Shown here one piece after another: positions 11,401-22,976 of a stretch of 64,000 bases of DNA. A model generated the notes under the pieces. The model was not told where the DNA came from and searched no databases. It worked only from the letters and a program-made list of their open reading frames with translations. The translations under genes and the position numbers were made by a program. Positions within the stretch are counted from its first letter, which is position 1. Every line of letters starts with the position of its first letter. This DNA is from Harmothoe impar (Eukaryota; Annelida; Polychaeta; Phyllodocida; Polynoidae), in the NCBI GenBank assembly GCA_947462335.1, contig OX381708.1, positions 3,410,001 to 3,474,000 on the forward strand, given 5' to 3'.

Positions 11401-13360
11401 ACATCTGAAATGATCGAAAGTATAAAATCTAACTTCTTATTAATGATCTATTTCCTGTCAAATGCTGTTTGTTCATTTTCATTTCATTAATGTATATTGC
11501 CTTAATCTTATGGTCTGTTTAATGTTCAAAACTGGTAAACTCCCCTAGCTTTTTTGACTGACATTAATGAACAGCAATTAAGCTGCATTATACCACGATT
11601 CTGGTGTTTCCGGTGCCGAGATATTATATCCTTGTTGATGATGCCGTGCAGTTTTACCCTTTTAATTGCGTAAGATCCTCATATTTCGACATTTTGTGAA
11701 GGCCGCCAGCCGGTTAGAGTTGTATTTGGGGCGGGCGGAGGAGGATCAGCTGATCGAAGCCACCGCGGAAACTAGGTCAGTCGGTCACATGATCGGAAGC
11801 GTCCCACTGTTTACAACTCTTACCGGGCTCTTACATGTTTCAAAATGTTGAAATATGAAGAATTTACGCAATTAAAAGGCTAATACGGCACGGGAACATC
11901 AAGAAGGAGCTCTTAACATGTACTGGATTGAAGGAATAAGCTTGACAAGGTCTAATTTCGCCACATTTGGATGTTATTCATTACGTATGTGGTACCGCTG
12001 GGAGAAGCATGGCGCTCTGCAAGTCTGCCAGTCGATCCGCAGGACAAAATGGACAATTGAAAAAGGTAGGCCTTATACGATATGATATTCATATATTTGA
12101 AGAAAGAGTGGTATAAACACATTAATGGCTGATTGGGAAAGCACTTGTGAGGACGCCGAAGGCGGACTGCAATATCTAGCGATATACTTCACGCGTGCTT
12201 TCCCGATCAACCATTATTGCATCACTACAGTATGTATACTGTATATATACTCACAAGCCCTTAGGTCACAGTCACTAAGAGAATAACTGCCAGTTGCTGA
12301 CCTCAGTCCTACTGGACAAGGTGTTGGTGCAGCACTCCCCTCCTCACAGTAGAAATTGGCGGGACACGGGAGAATGTACGGTAGGGTGCTGCCCTCTGGA
12401 CAGTAGTAGCCTTGTTTACAGTCGCCTTGTGTATATGAGAGGCCCTCCATAGCGCAGAAATAGCCAGCGAAGCAGGGCCTGCACACCGAGAGAGACCACA
12501 GCGTACCGCTCGGACACTTCCTGCATTCTGTGCCATCAAAGTATTCGCTGTTGTAACAGCTTTCACCTTCCACAAGAGAAGAAGGAATTATCATTATGAG
12601 TTATGTGACCCATTATTATATATGGTACTCATCATGGGAAACGAATTTGAAATTTTGAGTATAACAGGGCTAGACACTGGGTGGCCCACAGCTCCAAAAA
12701 TCTTTTAGCTGTGGACCAAGGAATACATTTAACGTTTTTCAAATAGAAAATTATGTATATGTTCTGGACTTAACTATGTTAAAATGAATACAAATTGCTT
12801 CATTTGCTCAAATATTTCTCTTTCTAAGGGGTAATTCTAAAGAAAACTATTGGCCCGGACCAAAAATTACGGGCCATTGGCTCCCGGGCCAGCTTTAGTG
12901 TCTACCCCTGGTGTAACCCCCATCTCAAGAGCCCCATGAACGTGGGAAAATATCAAATTAACTCAATTTTTATTCATTATTTATTCCCATAATTAAAACA
13001 ACCCACTCTATATAAATAAAGTACACCAAGCTGAGCTACTACATGAAAAGTTCAAGATGGGTATCATCAACCGTCAATAATAATATGAAATATACAAAAC
13101 AAAAGCCATAAGACACAAGAAATAGGTGCACTTTTCCCAAAATACTTTCCAAAAGACAGCTTTTTCTTAGCCCATTGAATACGGCCACATTGTATCAATA
13201 GGGGGGAGCATTGAATACGGCCCTTCCCATACTTAGGAATAGTGGATATTGTATTTTAAAGACAATTAAGCTGCATTAATGTTGTGTGTTAACTCCACTA
13301 CCACCTACCTGCAGTAAGGCTTGCTAGAAGCAGGGTCCACAGTACTGCAGCATGTGTCAT
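8412..13360 (-). CDS. Secreted cysteine-rich multi-module protein, seven coding exons
   Basis: Coding exons in transcript order are 13360-13309, 12566-12255, 11404-11075, 10631-10302, 9999-9667, 9406-9095 and 8725-8412. Each junction has AG/GT signals and all introns are phase 1. The exons sum to 1983 bases, exactly 661 codons with stop. Exon 1 encodes a signal peptide (MTHAAVLWTLLLASLTA). Each later exon encodes one module of about 104-111 residues full of CPAGxYC/CPxGTY motifs, like the GCC2/GCC3 ephrin-receptor-like cysteine-rich repeat. There is no TM segment or other domain, so a secreted extracellular-matrix or adhesive role is inferred. A 3' splice site directly before the ATG (13363-13364) implies an untranslated exon upstream. 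Protein family name and binding partner are unknown. Confidence 0.85.
11628..11908. mobile_element. Small inverted-repeat element in intron of the cysteine-rich gene
   Basis: The left arm CTTTTAATTGCGTAAGATCC and the following bases match the reverse complement of about 11,840-11,900 over roughly 50 bases (CCTTTTAATTGCGTAAATTC). It is MITE-like, with no coding capacity. Confidence 0.6.
12122..12218. repeat. Short foldback in the same intron
   Basis: TTAATGGCTGATTGGGAAAG-CACT on the left pairs with CGTGCTTTCCCGATCAACCA-TTA on the right, giving arms of about 28 bp with a few mismatches. Confidence 0.55.
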
Positions 13361-13364
13361 GTCT

Positions 13365-14800
13365 GTTAAACAAATCTCAGTTATCAACACAAACAATATC
13401 TAGAAACACAACTTATAGTTTTCCATTCATCTACAGAGATTTCTTAACGTATGGTTCGTATATTGTATCTAAAACGGAAAAATTGTTTATAATGTATTGC
13501 ATATCTGAACTAGTTAAAATGAGTACACCTAATATTGGTCACCAATTATACATAAAGTAAATATACATGTACTTACTGTATAGCTATAAAATAATCTAAA
13601 TTTATTTTGAAATAAGATTCATACATATGCTAGGCTAAATTTTATTTTGATTTAACAGTACACCTTAATATGAGTTATTTAACAATAGATATGACCTAAA
13701 GACCTAATGATAAGGCCAATTAGGTTACCTGGAGATGTGACTGCTGTGAATAGTATACTGTAAAAGAAGAGTTAATGTAAACCTGTGTGGTGTTGTGTGT
13801 CTCCTCGTCAGGGAAATGAGGGGGTGACTGCTACCTCAGTATTTCTGACTGTCCTTGCCGCTGCTGTGACCTTAGTGACTTTAGGGAACGTTCATTTATT
13901 AGTTAAAGGGGGGGGGGGTTGCAGGGGGGGGGGGGCATAACAATTTCAACCACTACTGAGGGGGGGGGGCATAACAAAATCAATGCCCGCACGTTACTAT
14001 AGTTTGGGGGGGGGGCGCAAAATTTTTGGTGGGGGAGGGGACAAAATATTCCACTCACGGAGGGTTGATGTAAAAATAAAGTTGCACCTCTGCAGGAGAT
14101 TTCACGACCCCCTTGTAATTAACTAATGAGCACTCCCTTATCACGGTGGAGGCTGAGAGACCTCTACCTGTGTCCCGCTATCTGTCCTATCCCTGTTTGC
14201 CCTCTCCTCTCCAGTGGTTAATCTTTCAGCTGTATCTTATTGACAGAGGGGAGAAATCTAGGTCATCCTAAAACAAGTCAAATTATCTTTACAGGCCTCA
14301 AACATGTGTTTGTGAGCTGCCCCAGAGACAGGATGCTTCGTACACCCGCACAAAGAGCATCCTCTCAGACTGCCGGTTAAGGGGCCCTCGATGGGGGGGT
14401 CCTCATGTCGCATGTCAGACTTAAGAAATGTCACTAGAGAAAAACCCATGTTGCTAGTGTCACTAACTAACTGACTATTAAGACTATTAAATAATCATAT
14501 TAATGAGAAAATCGTACTAGCGGAGGTATTTCTCCTTACTGTTATGAGAAAATCGTACTAGGCTATTTGGCAGCCCAGGTCATGCCCACATGGAGTATTT
14601 TTGAAATTCTTCAGAATAAAATTCTGCATTTTGGTGAGTTTTGAGAGCATTATAATATATGTTGCAAGCTATGAGGCTATTCTCATTCATGTCACTAAGG
14701 CCAATGTCCCATGTTGATTTTAAGAAATGGCCATGTCGCCATATAGGATTTAAGAAATGGCCATGTCACCATATCAAATTTAGGGGTCTAGGGCCATGGT
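13365..14800. other. Non-coding stretch with poly-G runs
   Basis: No gene is supported. Several runs of 8-12 G (about 13,909-14,040) with CATAACAA spacers repeat three times and could form G-quadruplexes. Duplicated short phrases (GAGAAAATCGTACTA, ATTTAAGAAATGGCCATGTC) point to old repeats. Confidence 0.5.
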
Positions 14801-14802
14801 AA

Positions 14803-15538
14803 AGGACTCTCAGCACCCAAAAATTGCACTAAAACAGTTTGAGGGGTATACTTCCAAGGAAATATGTTAAACCTGTACATATTATACATCAATTGAACCA
14901 TCTATAATAGCTTTATTAAATTCCTTTGATTATTTCTCATTTTAGTAGCCATGGAATGTGGATGGAACAAAAACGTTCCATTTTTAGCCTTTTTTTTCCC
15001 AACAGCATTATGGGATGGAAATTGGACAAAATTCTTGAATTTCTCAATTGAAAACTAAAATTCATGTCAATACCTGGGGTCCTTTTTTCTCTTTTCCTGA
15101 TATTCCAATTATTAAGGCCTACACATCTCTTCAAAGTTGCATAGTTAGCTAAAAAGTGGGTGATAATAGGGGTAAATAGACATTTTACCATTTTTTTAGT
15201 AACTATGCAACCTTGAAGAGCTGTGTAGGCCTTAATAATTGGAATATCAAGAAAAGAAAAAAAAGGACCCCAGGTATTGACATCAATATCAGTTTAAAAT
15301 AGTTAAACCTAAGAATTATGTCCATTTTCCATCCCATAATGATGTTGAAATGAAAAGAAGATAAAAAGGAACGTTTTTGTTCCATTCACGTTCCACAGTG
15401 ACAAAAATTCCAAATAATGGAAGGAATTTGATGCAAGTATTACAGATGGTTCAAATGATGTATAATATGTAGCAGGTGTAACACATGTATTTGGAATTAA
15501 ACCCTCATAACCGTTTTAGTGCAATATGGGTGCTGAGA
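14803..15538. mobile_element. Foldback element with about 350-bp arms
   Basis: AAGGACTCTCAGCACCC on the left and GGGTGCTGAGAGTCCTT on the right bound a long imperfect inverted repeat centred near 15,170. Matching internal blocks include AACAAAAACGTTCC and TTATGGGATGGAAA. No transposase is present. Confidence 0.75.
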
Positions 15539-16284
15539 GTCCTTAACACATATATCATTTTGCTACATTTCAGTGGATCTTATATTGATCAACTCCTTCT
15601 AAATCAATGATCCTTGGAGCATATATCAATAGTATGATATATGAAAAAAAAGGTTGACCAGGTGGTATAGCAATCTATGAAGAAACCACAGAGTTAATTT
15701 GACCTTTTTAAAAATCCTGTGCCAATATGCTCTACTTGGCATTTTTATTCATCCTGTATCACTTTATTTCTTTCCAATTTTAGGTTCAGTGGAAACTCCC
15801 TTAGATATTTGCAGTAACAGTTCAAAGTTTACTGATTTTAGACTTCATGGACTACCCAGGTCAAGTAGCCTGGATTTCTCTATTCTCCTGTTATGGGGGG
15901 GGGGGGTCATCTAGATTTCCAAATTTCACTTGCGTTAGTTTTCCTATTGATTGTGGGCCCTATTCTTTAATATATCATTCTTAAATACATTTGATTAGAA
16001 ACGTCAGTGCTATATTCTAAGATATTTTGATATTCTAAAATGTAAGAAAACTTTTTACGTATGTATCCACCAACAGGTGTGTTATATTTCAGACTGTCAG
16101 AACTGTTGTCTGTAGGGGATGTCATAGCCTCCTACCTGTAGTGGACAATTCACACTACATATTAGACGGGCTAAAAAAACCAATAAATTCTGTGCTTTTC
16201 AATATAACATTGATGAATCCATTTTGTTCATCAGCAATTTGAAAGATTTTTGAATGTAAAGTCTGAATTTTATCCAAAAACAAT

Positions 16285-16357
16285 GTGTGTGTCATATTTC
16301 AGACTGTCAGACCTGTCGTCCAGGGTATATCATCGCCTCCTACCTGCAGTAGACATG
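16285..16357 (+). other. Possible relic cysteine-rich exon, internally duplicated
   Basis: A 3'-splice-like TATTTCAG is followed by codons reading CQTCRPGYIIASYLQ and then a stop. A sister version lies at about 16,076-16,145, and both recur in duplication copy 2 (about 21,200 and 21,438). This could be a decayed cysteine-rich exon or a chance reading. No full gene is supported. Confidence 0.3.
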
Positions 16358-16832
16358 ACAACTTAAGTTACCTCTGCACTAAACCAGGTGACACTTCTCA
16401 GTATGAGGCTGCCGAAACTGTCTTAGATTCATTTATACAGTCGTATCAGATAGCAGGACTTTCACAGGTGCAGCGCCGCTTCTAGTCTGTTATTGTCTCA
16501 CTTAGTGGGTAGGCGCCTGTGAAGGTAGGGAGTAGGTTCTAGGACGATTATCCTTTATTCATCAACAGAATACAAGTGTTACAAAATAGAAATGGACACA
16601 CAAAGAGGTAATAAGTATATCTATCCTTATTTGGTAAATATCAAGATCCATCTTTGCTTTTGATCCTGAGACCTTAATTTCAAAAACATATATGCATGTC
16701 CTTGTTCACAGCCATAATTGACTGCATGTGATTGGCCAAGTATTTTTCAATTGTTTAGCTTTAGTAAAAGCATGACAAGGTTCTATCATAAAACAGTTTT
16801 TCACACCAATTTCAGATATACGCAGTCCAGGA

Positions 16833-17831
16833 ATGAATGAGACAACACTTTTACTCGAGACTACTAATAACACCCAAGGTGAGGGAGATCCAATGGTGGT
16901 CAATTTATCAGCCCTCGGGGTGACAATATATGGTACCTCCATTGGAACATTCATTCTCACAGCGAACATAATACTACTCGTCACACTTCTACGATTCAAG
17001 TCAGCGCACCTGAAGGATTCCACACGTTACTTCCTCATGAATAAATCCTTGAGTTATTCACTAGAAGGTTTGCTGTTAATTTGCTGGCCTCATGTGCCCC
17101 TGAAGCATTGCCTTTACTTCATTCTGATGGCAGTTGCCTCTCTGCGCGGCATCGTCTGGGGCATGTTTCTATTATCACTCGACAGTTTCATCACAATCAT
17201 CCGACCCTACACCCACAAATCCATCATGACCCCCGGCCTTGCTAAGGCTCTTCTCATTCTACTCTTCTTGTCACAAGTTGCGTATATTCTCCTCTACTCG
17301 CTCACTGGACAGACCAAACCTCCTCTGAGTGGTCTCTACTGCATCACTGATGATGGCGCCCAAGGCCCAGTGTCCTTGCTAATTCAATTTCTTCTAGGTA
17401 TTGTAGTCATCTTTGTGACCTTAGCAATGCAAGCTGCCACTTTCTACTCCCTGTGGAAGAAGTCTAACATGGTGAAGCCTGTGACCACGCACCAGCCTGC
17501 CCTACCCTCTGTGTCACACGCCGTCAGTACTGGCCCACAGCCCAACCCTGCAGCCAACAAGCTCAAGAAGCAGCCCACACGACTGGGTCGCCTGGTGCAA
17601 CTGCTGGCTGTTTCCGCCATTTGCACCACCCTCTGCTGGCTGCCATCCATCTTTGCAAACGCTGCTTACTACCTAGGCCTACTGCCGATCAGCAAAGCTG
17701 CCTTGGAGGAGATGAAGGGCTACTTTGGGGTTCTCAATGGAGTGGATGGAGTGTTGCAGCCATGCATTGTGATTATGATGAGTCAGGAGCTGAGGGCCGC
17801 CGCCAAGAAGCTGTTCTGCAAGTGTGGTTAA
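16833..17831 (+). CDS. Class A-like seven-transmembrane receptor, copy 1
   Basis: This intronless 332-residue ORF has seven hydrophobic segments. The short N-terminus carries N-glycosylation sites (NET, NNT, NLS). TM1 is at about 29-53, the TM2/TM3 region at about 70-120, and TM6 contains the family CWLP motif. The third cytoplasmic loop is Pro/Ser/Lys-rich. It would act as a plasma-membrane receptor for an unknown ligand. Two hallmark motifs are unusual: the TM3 DRY position reads DSF, and TM7 has QPCIV rather than NPxxY, so G-protein coupling may be altered or constitutive. Copy 2 (21,978) differs at four residues. The first ATG after an in-frame break is used. Confidence 0.85.
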   Translation: MNETTLLLETTNNTQGEGDPMVVNLSALGVTIYGTSIGTFILTANIILLVTLLRFKSAHLKDSTRYFLMNKSLSYSLEGLLLICWPHVPLKHCLYFILMAVASLRGIVWGMFLLSLDSFITIIRPYTHKSIMTPGLAKALLILLFLSQVAYILLYSLTGQTKPPLSGLYCITDDGAQGPVSLLIQFLLGIVVIFVTLAMQAATFYSLWKKSNMVKPVTTHQPALPSVSHAVSTGPQPNPAANKLKKQPTRLGRLVQLLAVSAICTTLCWLPSIFANAAYYLGLLPISKAALEEMKGYFGVLNGVDGVLQPCIVIMMSQELRAAAKKLFCKCG

Positions 17832-18821
17832 AGCTTGACCGTCATGGTCGAAGTGAGACCAAAAGCACTTTTGGATATAGTTCAGTTTTCATTCACAAGA
17901 GGGCTCTTATGGGCTGGGAGCTCAGCTCTTACAGGCACAAGACAGGGTGAATATGTTGTAGTTGGACAATGCTCATGGTCCCCTGTCCAAACACTGCTGC
18001 CCTCTGGTGGAACTTTTATTTTAGTCCATGTATGGAAAATGCTGTACTTATTCCCTGACGGCCCAGCTTTAAGGCTCACTGTAAACCCACACGGAAAACC
18101 ATGGCTTTCACAAGAATCAGAACCCTAGGGAGTATTATAGGACTTGCTCAAAGCCTAGTCATTGCTAATATGAGATTTAGGCTCATATGCAAGATTTTAA
18201 AGTGGATGGTGGTTTTGTCAGTAGCTGAATGTAACAGTATTAAGACATGAACAGCATCAATATAACTTGTGTGGGAACAATGAGACTGTGAGAGACAATA
18301 TGAAACCGACTGATAAACATTAGACTTATCAGTTACTTACATTATTCAAAAACTAGACTGGAATTAAGACAGTTGCTTGCTAAAAAAAGCTTCAATATTT
18401 AACCAAACTGTGGAAATGTAATAAAGAGCAATACAAAAATCAGGGTTGGAAAGTGTTGTGATTTAAAGCTGGCACACTCAGATGTACATTTTCTTCGATC
18501 ACTTCACAGATAATTGTTGCATCATCCTTTCCCTCTTATATTCTGCCATTTATTCTGACAAGAAAGGCTTCACATATGTTAGACCTGGACTCCAATTTCA
18601 ACTATTATTTACATTCTCAGGGGGCACATGTTGAGTTTGTCTGTACACCTATAAGGCCTGGTCATGAGCCTTCATAACTACATAAACAGTGTTGGACCAT
18701 CGATTGGTACAAACACTACAATGATGCCTGAATTTGTTAGGCCTACTCGGTAATCCACCGCATGCTGAATACAACAGGCATGAAATCAAAGAGCATCTGT
18801 AATCCTGTTGATTGCCGTTAA

Positions 18822-19549
18822 AGGGGCAGTCTTCCTGCCGTAGATCCAACAGCTTAGAGTAGAGCATGTCGTTCATAACCAAGTGACCTTTCAGATGTGT
18901 CTGTAAACAAGGCCCCAAGCCACCAAAGGCCACTTGGTAGACTGCAGTCAGTCTTGAGTGTGCTGACAGCCTTCAAACATACACTGTAAAAAAGTGTTTC
19001 TAATTTTTAAACACATTTACCCAAACACACTAAAGTTGGACACTTTCACTAGATCTCAGAATCTCAGCACTTTCTTCTGTCAGCAGGTGCAGGGATATGG
19101 CTGGTGGTGGTGGTTGAGCCTACAAAAGTGAAATGTTGGTGGACAAGGCCAGTTTGGCTAGCCCACTGGAATATGTTGGACAGCACTATGTACTTATTAT
19201 TGTTGACATTATCTTAATTGTCATTGATGTCAACCAATACAATGGGTACTATATTTGACTATCAATAGTACTCAATACTATACCACTGGCACATTCCAAC
19301 TGCTGGTCACACCAGTGCAACTTATCTAGGCCAGAGCATTGCTGGGAAGTAACAACCAGCAAACTATTTGTTGGTTGCCTGAGCCTTTATACATGGGGTA
19401 CTGGTGCTGGGGAATAGAGGCTCACAGAGCTAGGATCTGCCTGTATGTTTGAGGTTTCTGTTTGGGGGATTCTAAATATAACTAAGTTGTTATATAAACT
19501 TAACAAGGCTTGCCTAGAGGTTTGGATCTATGGCAGGAGGACCGTCCCT
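18822..19549. mobile_element. TTAA-flanked non-autonomous transposon (piggyBac-like MITE)
   Basis: The terminal inverted repeats begin AGGGGCAGTCTTCCTGCC on the left and AGGGACGGTCCTCCTGCC as the reverse complement of the right end, and continue into TAGATCCAA. TTAA flanks both sides (18818-18821 and 19550-19553). Duplication copy 2 has the uninterrupted site GCCGTTAATAAAAC near 23,970. TTAA duplication is the hallmark of piggyBac-type insertion. No transposase is encoded. Confidence 0.85.
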
Positions 19550-19692
19550 TTAATAAAACTGGCTTTTGTTTTACATGTTGTTTTGAATGTTGTAACCCGA
19601 GTTTGTCTTATACACGAGGTTTATGGTACTGGTCATTGTTTTCTCCCACTTAGGGTTCACTCCCTTGAGGCACTGTAATCATCCTACTGCTG

Positions 19693-20262
19693 TCCTTAGA
19701 GAGGGGACGTGACATTGAGAAAGGTGACATGACGATGAGAAAGGTGACATGACGATGAGAGAGGTGACATGACGATGAAAAAGGTGACATGACGATGAGA
19801 GAGGTGATATGATGATGAGAAAGGTGACATGACGATGAGAAAGGTGATATGGCGATGAGAGAGGTGACATGACAATGAAAAAGGTGACATGACGATGAGA
19901 CAGGTGACATGACGATGAGAGAGGTGACATGACGATGAGAGAGGTGATATGATGATGAGAAAGGTGATATGGCGATGAGAGAGGTGACATGACAGTGAAA
20001 AAGGTGACATGACGATGAGAGAGGTGACATGACGATGAAAAAGGTGACATGACGATGAGAAAGGTGATATGGCGATGAGAGAGGTGACATGACGATGAAA
20101 AAGGTGACATGACGATGGGACAGGTGACATGACGATGAGAGAGGTGACATGACGATGAGAGAGGTGATATGATGATGAGAAAGGTGATATGGCGATGAGA
20201 GAGGTGACATGACAATGAAAAAGGTGACATGACGATGAGAAAGGTGACATGGCAATGAGAAA
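19693..20262 (+). repeat. 20-bp minisatellite at end of duplication copy 1
   Basis: About 28 units of GGTGACATGACGATGAGAGA with substitutions only and constant length. The stop-free unit opens three minus-strand frames of 180-200 codons (His/Ser/Val-rich), which are artefacts. Confidence 0.9.
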
Positions 20263-20438
20263 TATGGTTTCTGAATTATGTCTGTTTGATTACAGAGTCT
20301 GCTGCCCCCCCTCCCCTGTGATGGGGGGGGTCATCTAGATTCCCATATTTCACTTGCGTTAGTTTTCCTATTGATTGTGGGCCCTAGTCTCTAATATATC
20401 ATTGATAAATACATTTTATTAGAAACTTCAGTGCTATA

Positions 20439-21135
20439 CTGTAAACGTATTAATTTTCGCTCAGTACATATTTTCGCGCATTTCGCGCACATAGGTACAT
20501 GCGCGAAAATATGATGTGCGCGAAAATTTTGCACAAAAATTTAGCTTTCCAATGATATCTGGCACTCTAGGGTAGATTCACCCAAAGACAGACACACACC
20601 CTATGTCGGCCACTTTTAGCTTAAAAAACATAGTGTAATGAGAATTCTATGCCCTATATGTGAGTAGTGCAGTAAATATGAAGCGTTTTCTTACCACCAG
20701 AAGTAAGGATACATGTAACATGTACCTAAAGTGTCTGATATCAGGTGATTATGGCCCTGAGGAAATGGGTCACGAGGGTCCAAAAGTGGTGAATCTACCC
20801 TATATTTATATTGCTCTGCAGTAGAGACTGACCAAATCTAACATGCTGGAAATATCTCATCCTGACAACTTGTATACTAAAAAAAATATCAATATGACGA
20901 TACAGGGCTATTTATTTCTGCGATAGAAGAATTTTATACTGCCCCCCCTAAAAATATTTGAACAATCATTTTGAGCTGTAGAACCCTTAATAATTGTCCG
21001 ATTGAAAAACCGTAAAAACTGACATGTAGCTGAAGATCACCTGATTGCAGGTGCGCGAAAATATGATTGCGCGAAAATGCCTTTATGTCCTAGGTGCGCG
21101 AAAATATAGCTGCACGAAAATATCTACGTTTACAG
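20439..21135. mobile_element. TA-flanked non-autonomous transposon
   Basis: The ends CTGTAAACGTA and TACGTTTACAG are flanked by TA (20437-20438 and 21136-21137). The interior is rich in GCGCGAAAATAT motifs in both orientations. Duplication copy 1 has the empty site GTGCTATATTCTAA at about 16,005. TA duplication suggests mobilisation by a Tc1/mariner-type transposase. No coding capacity is present. Confidence 0.8.
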
Positions 21136-21977
21136 TATTCTAAAATATTTTGATATTCTAAAATGTAAGAATACGATTTCTGTATGTATCCACCAACAGG
21201 TGTGTTATATTTCAGACTGTCAGAACTGTCGTCTGTAGGGGATGTCATTGCCTCCTACCTGTAGTGGACATAACAACTTCAGTTACCTCGGCATTAAACA
21301 AGTTGACAATTCACACTAAAAATTAGACGGGGTAAAAAAAAATCTGAAAAAAATATAACATTGATGAATCCATTTTGTTCATCAGCAGAATCTGAAAGAT
21401 TTTTGAATGTAAAATCTGAATTTTATCCAAAAACGATGTGTATGTCATATTTCAGACTGTCAGACCTGTCGTCCAGGGTATATCATCGCCTCCTACCTGC
21501 AGTAGACATACCAACTTAAGTTACCTCTGCACTAAACATGTTGACACTTCACAGTATGAGGCTGCCGAAACTGTCTTAGATTCATTTATACAGTCATATC
21601 AGAAAGCAGGACTTTCACAGGTGCAGCGCCGCTTCTAGTCTGTTATTGTCTCACTTAGTGGGTATCCGCCTGTGAAGGTAGGGAGTAGGTTCTAGGACGA
21701 TTATCCTTTATTCATCAACAGAATACAAGTGTTACAAGATAGAAATGGACACACAAACAGGTAATAAGTATATCTATCCTTATTCGGTAAATATAACGAT
21801 CCATCTTTGCTTTTGATCCTGAGACCTTAATTTCAAAACCATGTCCTTGTTCACAGCCATAATTGACTGCATGTGATTGGCCAAGTATTTTTCAATTGTT
21901 TAGCTTTAGTAAAAGCATGACAAGGTTCTATCATAAAACAGTTTTTCACACCAATTTCAGATATACGCAGTCCAGGA

Positions 21978-22976
21978 ATGAATGAGACAACACTTTTACT
22001 CGACACTACTAATAACACCCAAGATGAGGGAGACCCAGTGGTGGTCAATTTATCAGCCCTCGGGGTGACAATATATGGTACCTCCATTGGAACATTCATT
22101 CTCACAGCGAACATAATACTACTCGTCACACTTCTACGATTCAAGTCAGCGCACCTGAAGGATTCCACACGTTACTTCCTCATGAATAAATCCTTGAGTT
22201 ATTCACTAGAAGGTTTGCTGTTAATTTGCTGGCCTCATGTGCCCCTGAAGCATTGCCTTTACTTCATTCTGATGGCAGTTGCCTCTCTGCGCGGCATCGT
22301 CTGGGGCATGTTTCTATTATCACTCGACAGTTTCATCACAATCATCCGACCCTACACCCACAAATCCATCATGACCCCCGGCCTTGCTAAGGCTCTTCTC
22401 ATTCTACTCTTCGTGTCACAAGTTGCGTATATTCTCCTCTACTCGCTCACCGGACAGACCAAACCTCCTCTGAGTGGTCTCTACTGCATCACTGATGATG
22501 GCGCCCAAGGCCCAGTGTCCTTGCTAATTCAATTTCTTCTAGGTATTGTAGTCATCTTTGTGACCTTAGCAATGCAAGCTGCCACTTTCTACTCCCTGTG
22601 GAAGAAGTCTAACATGGTGAAGCCTGTGACCACGCACCAGCCTGCCCTACCCTCTGTGTCACACGCCGTCAGTACTGGCCCACAGCCCAACCCTGCAGCC
22701 AACAAGCTCAAGAAGCAGCCCACACGACTGGGGCGCCTGGTGCAACTGCTGGCTGTTTCCGCCATTTGCACCACCCTCTGCTGGCTGCCATCCATCTTTG
22801 CAAACGCTGCTTACTACCTAGGCCTACTGCCTATCAGTAAAGCTGCCTTGGAGGAGATGAAGGGCTACTTTGGGGTTCTCAATGGAGTGGATGGAGTGCT
22901 GCAGCCATGCATTGTGATTATGATGAGTCAGGAGCTGAGGGCCGCCGCCAAGAAGCTGTTCTGCAAGTGTGGTTAA
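21978..22976 (+). CDS. Class A-like seven-transmembrane receptor, copy 2
   Basis: This is an intact 332-residue paralogue of the receptor at 16,833 with four substitutions: E9D, G17D, M20V, and L-to-V in TM4. The DSF motif in place of DRY and QPCIV in place of NPxxY are conserved, so they predate the duplication and are not sequencing errors. At least about 130 bp of upstream sequence is also conserved. Both copies staying open suggests recent duplication or purifying selection. Its ligand is unknown. Confidence 0.85.
   Translation: MNETTLLLDTTNNTQDEGDPVVVNLSALGVTIYGTSIGTFILTANIILLVTLLRFKSAHLKDSTRYFLMNKSLSYSLEGLLLICWPHVPLKHCLYFILMAVASLRGIVWGMFLLSLDSFITIIRPYTHKSIMTPGLAKALLILLFVSQVAYILLYSLTGQTKPPLSGLYCITDDGAQGPVSLLIQFLLGIVVIFVTLAMQAATFYSLWKKSNMVKPVTTHQPALPSVSHAVSTGPQPNPAANKLKKQPTRLGRLVQLLAVSAICTTLCWLPSIFANAAYYLGLLPISKAALEEMKGYFGVLNGVDGVLQPCIVIMMSQELRAAAKKLFCKCG

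Larger units (their letters stand above)
15884..19692. repeat. Tandem segmental duplication, copy 1
   Basis: From the G-run and TCATCTAGATT at about 15,890 onward, this segment aligns closely with 20,312-24,120 in the same orientation. It includes the receptor gene, its flanks and the phrase leading into the 20-bp minisatellite. Differences include a 728-bp element present only here and a 697-bp element present only in copy 2. Confidence 0.85.

Noticed and set aside
16706..17023. Minus-strand ORF opposite the receptor start
   Set aside because: It is antisense to a well-supported receptor; the same shadow occurs at 21,851-22,168.
19693..20262. CRISPR-like array
   Set aside because: There are no unique spacers between repeats; these are simple tandem units in a eukaryotic genome.
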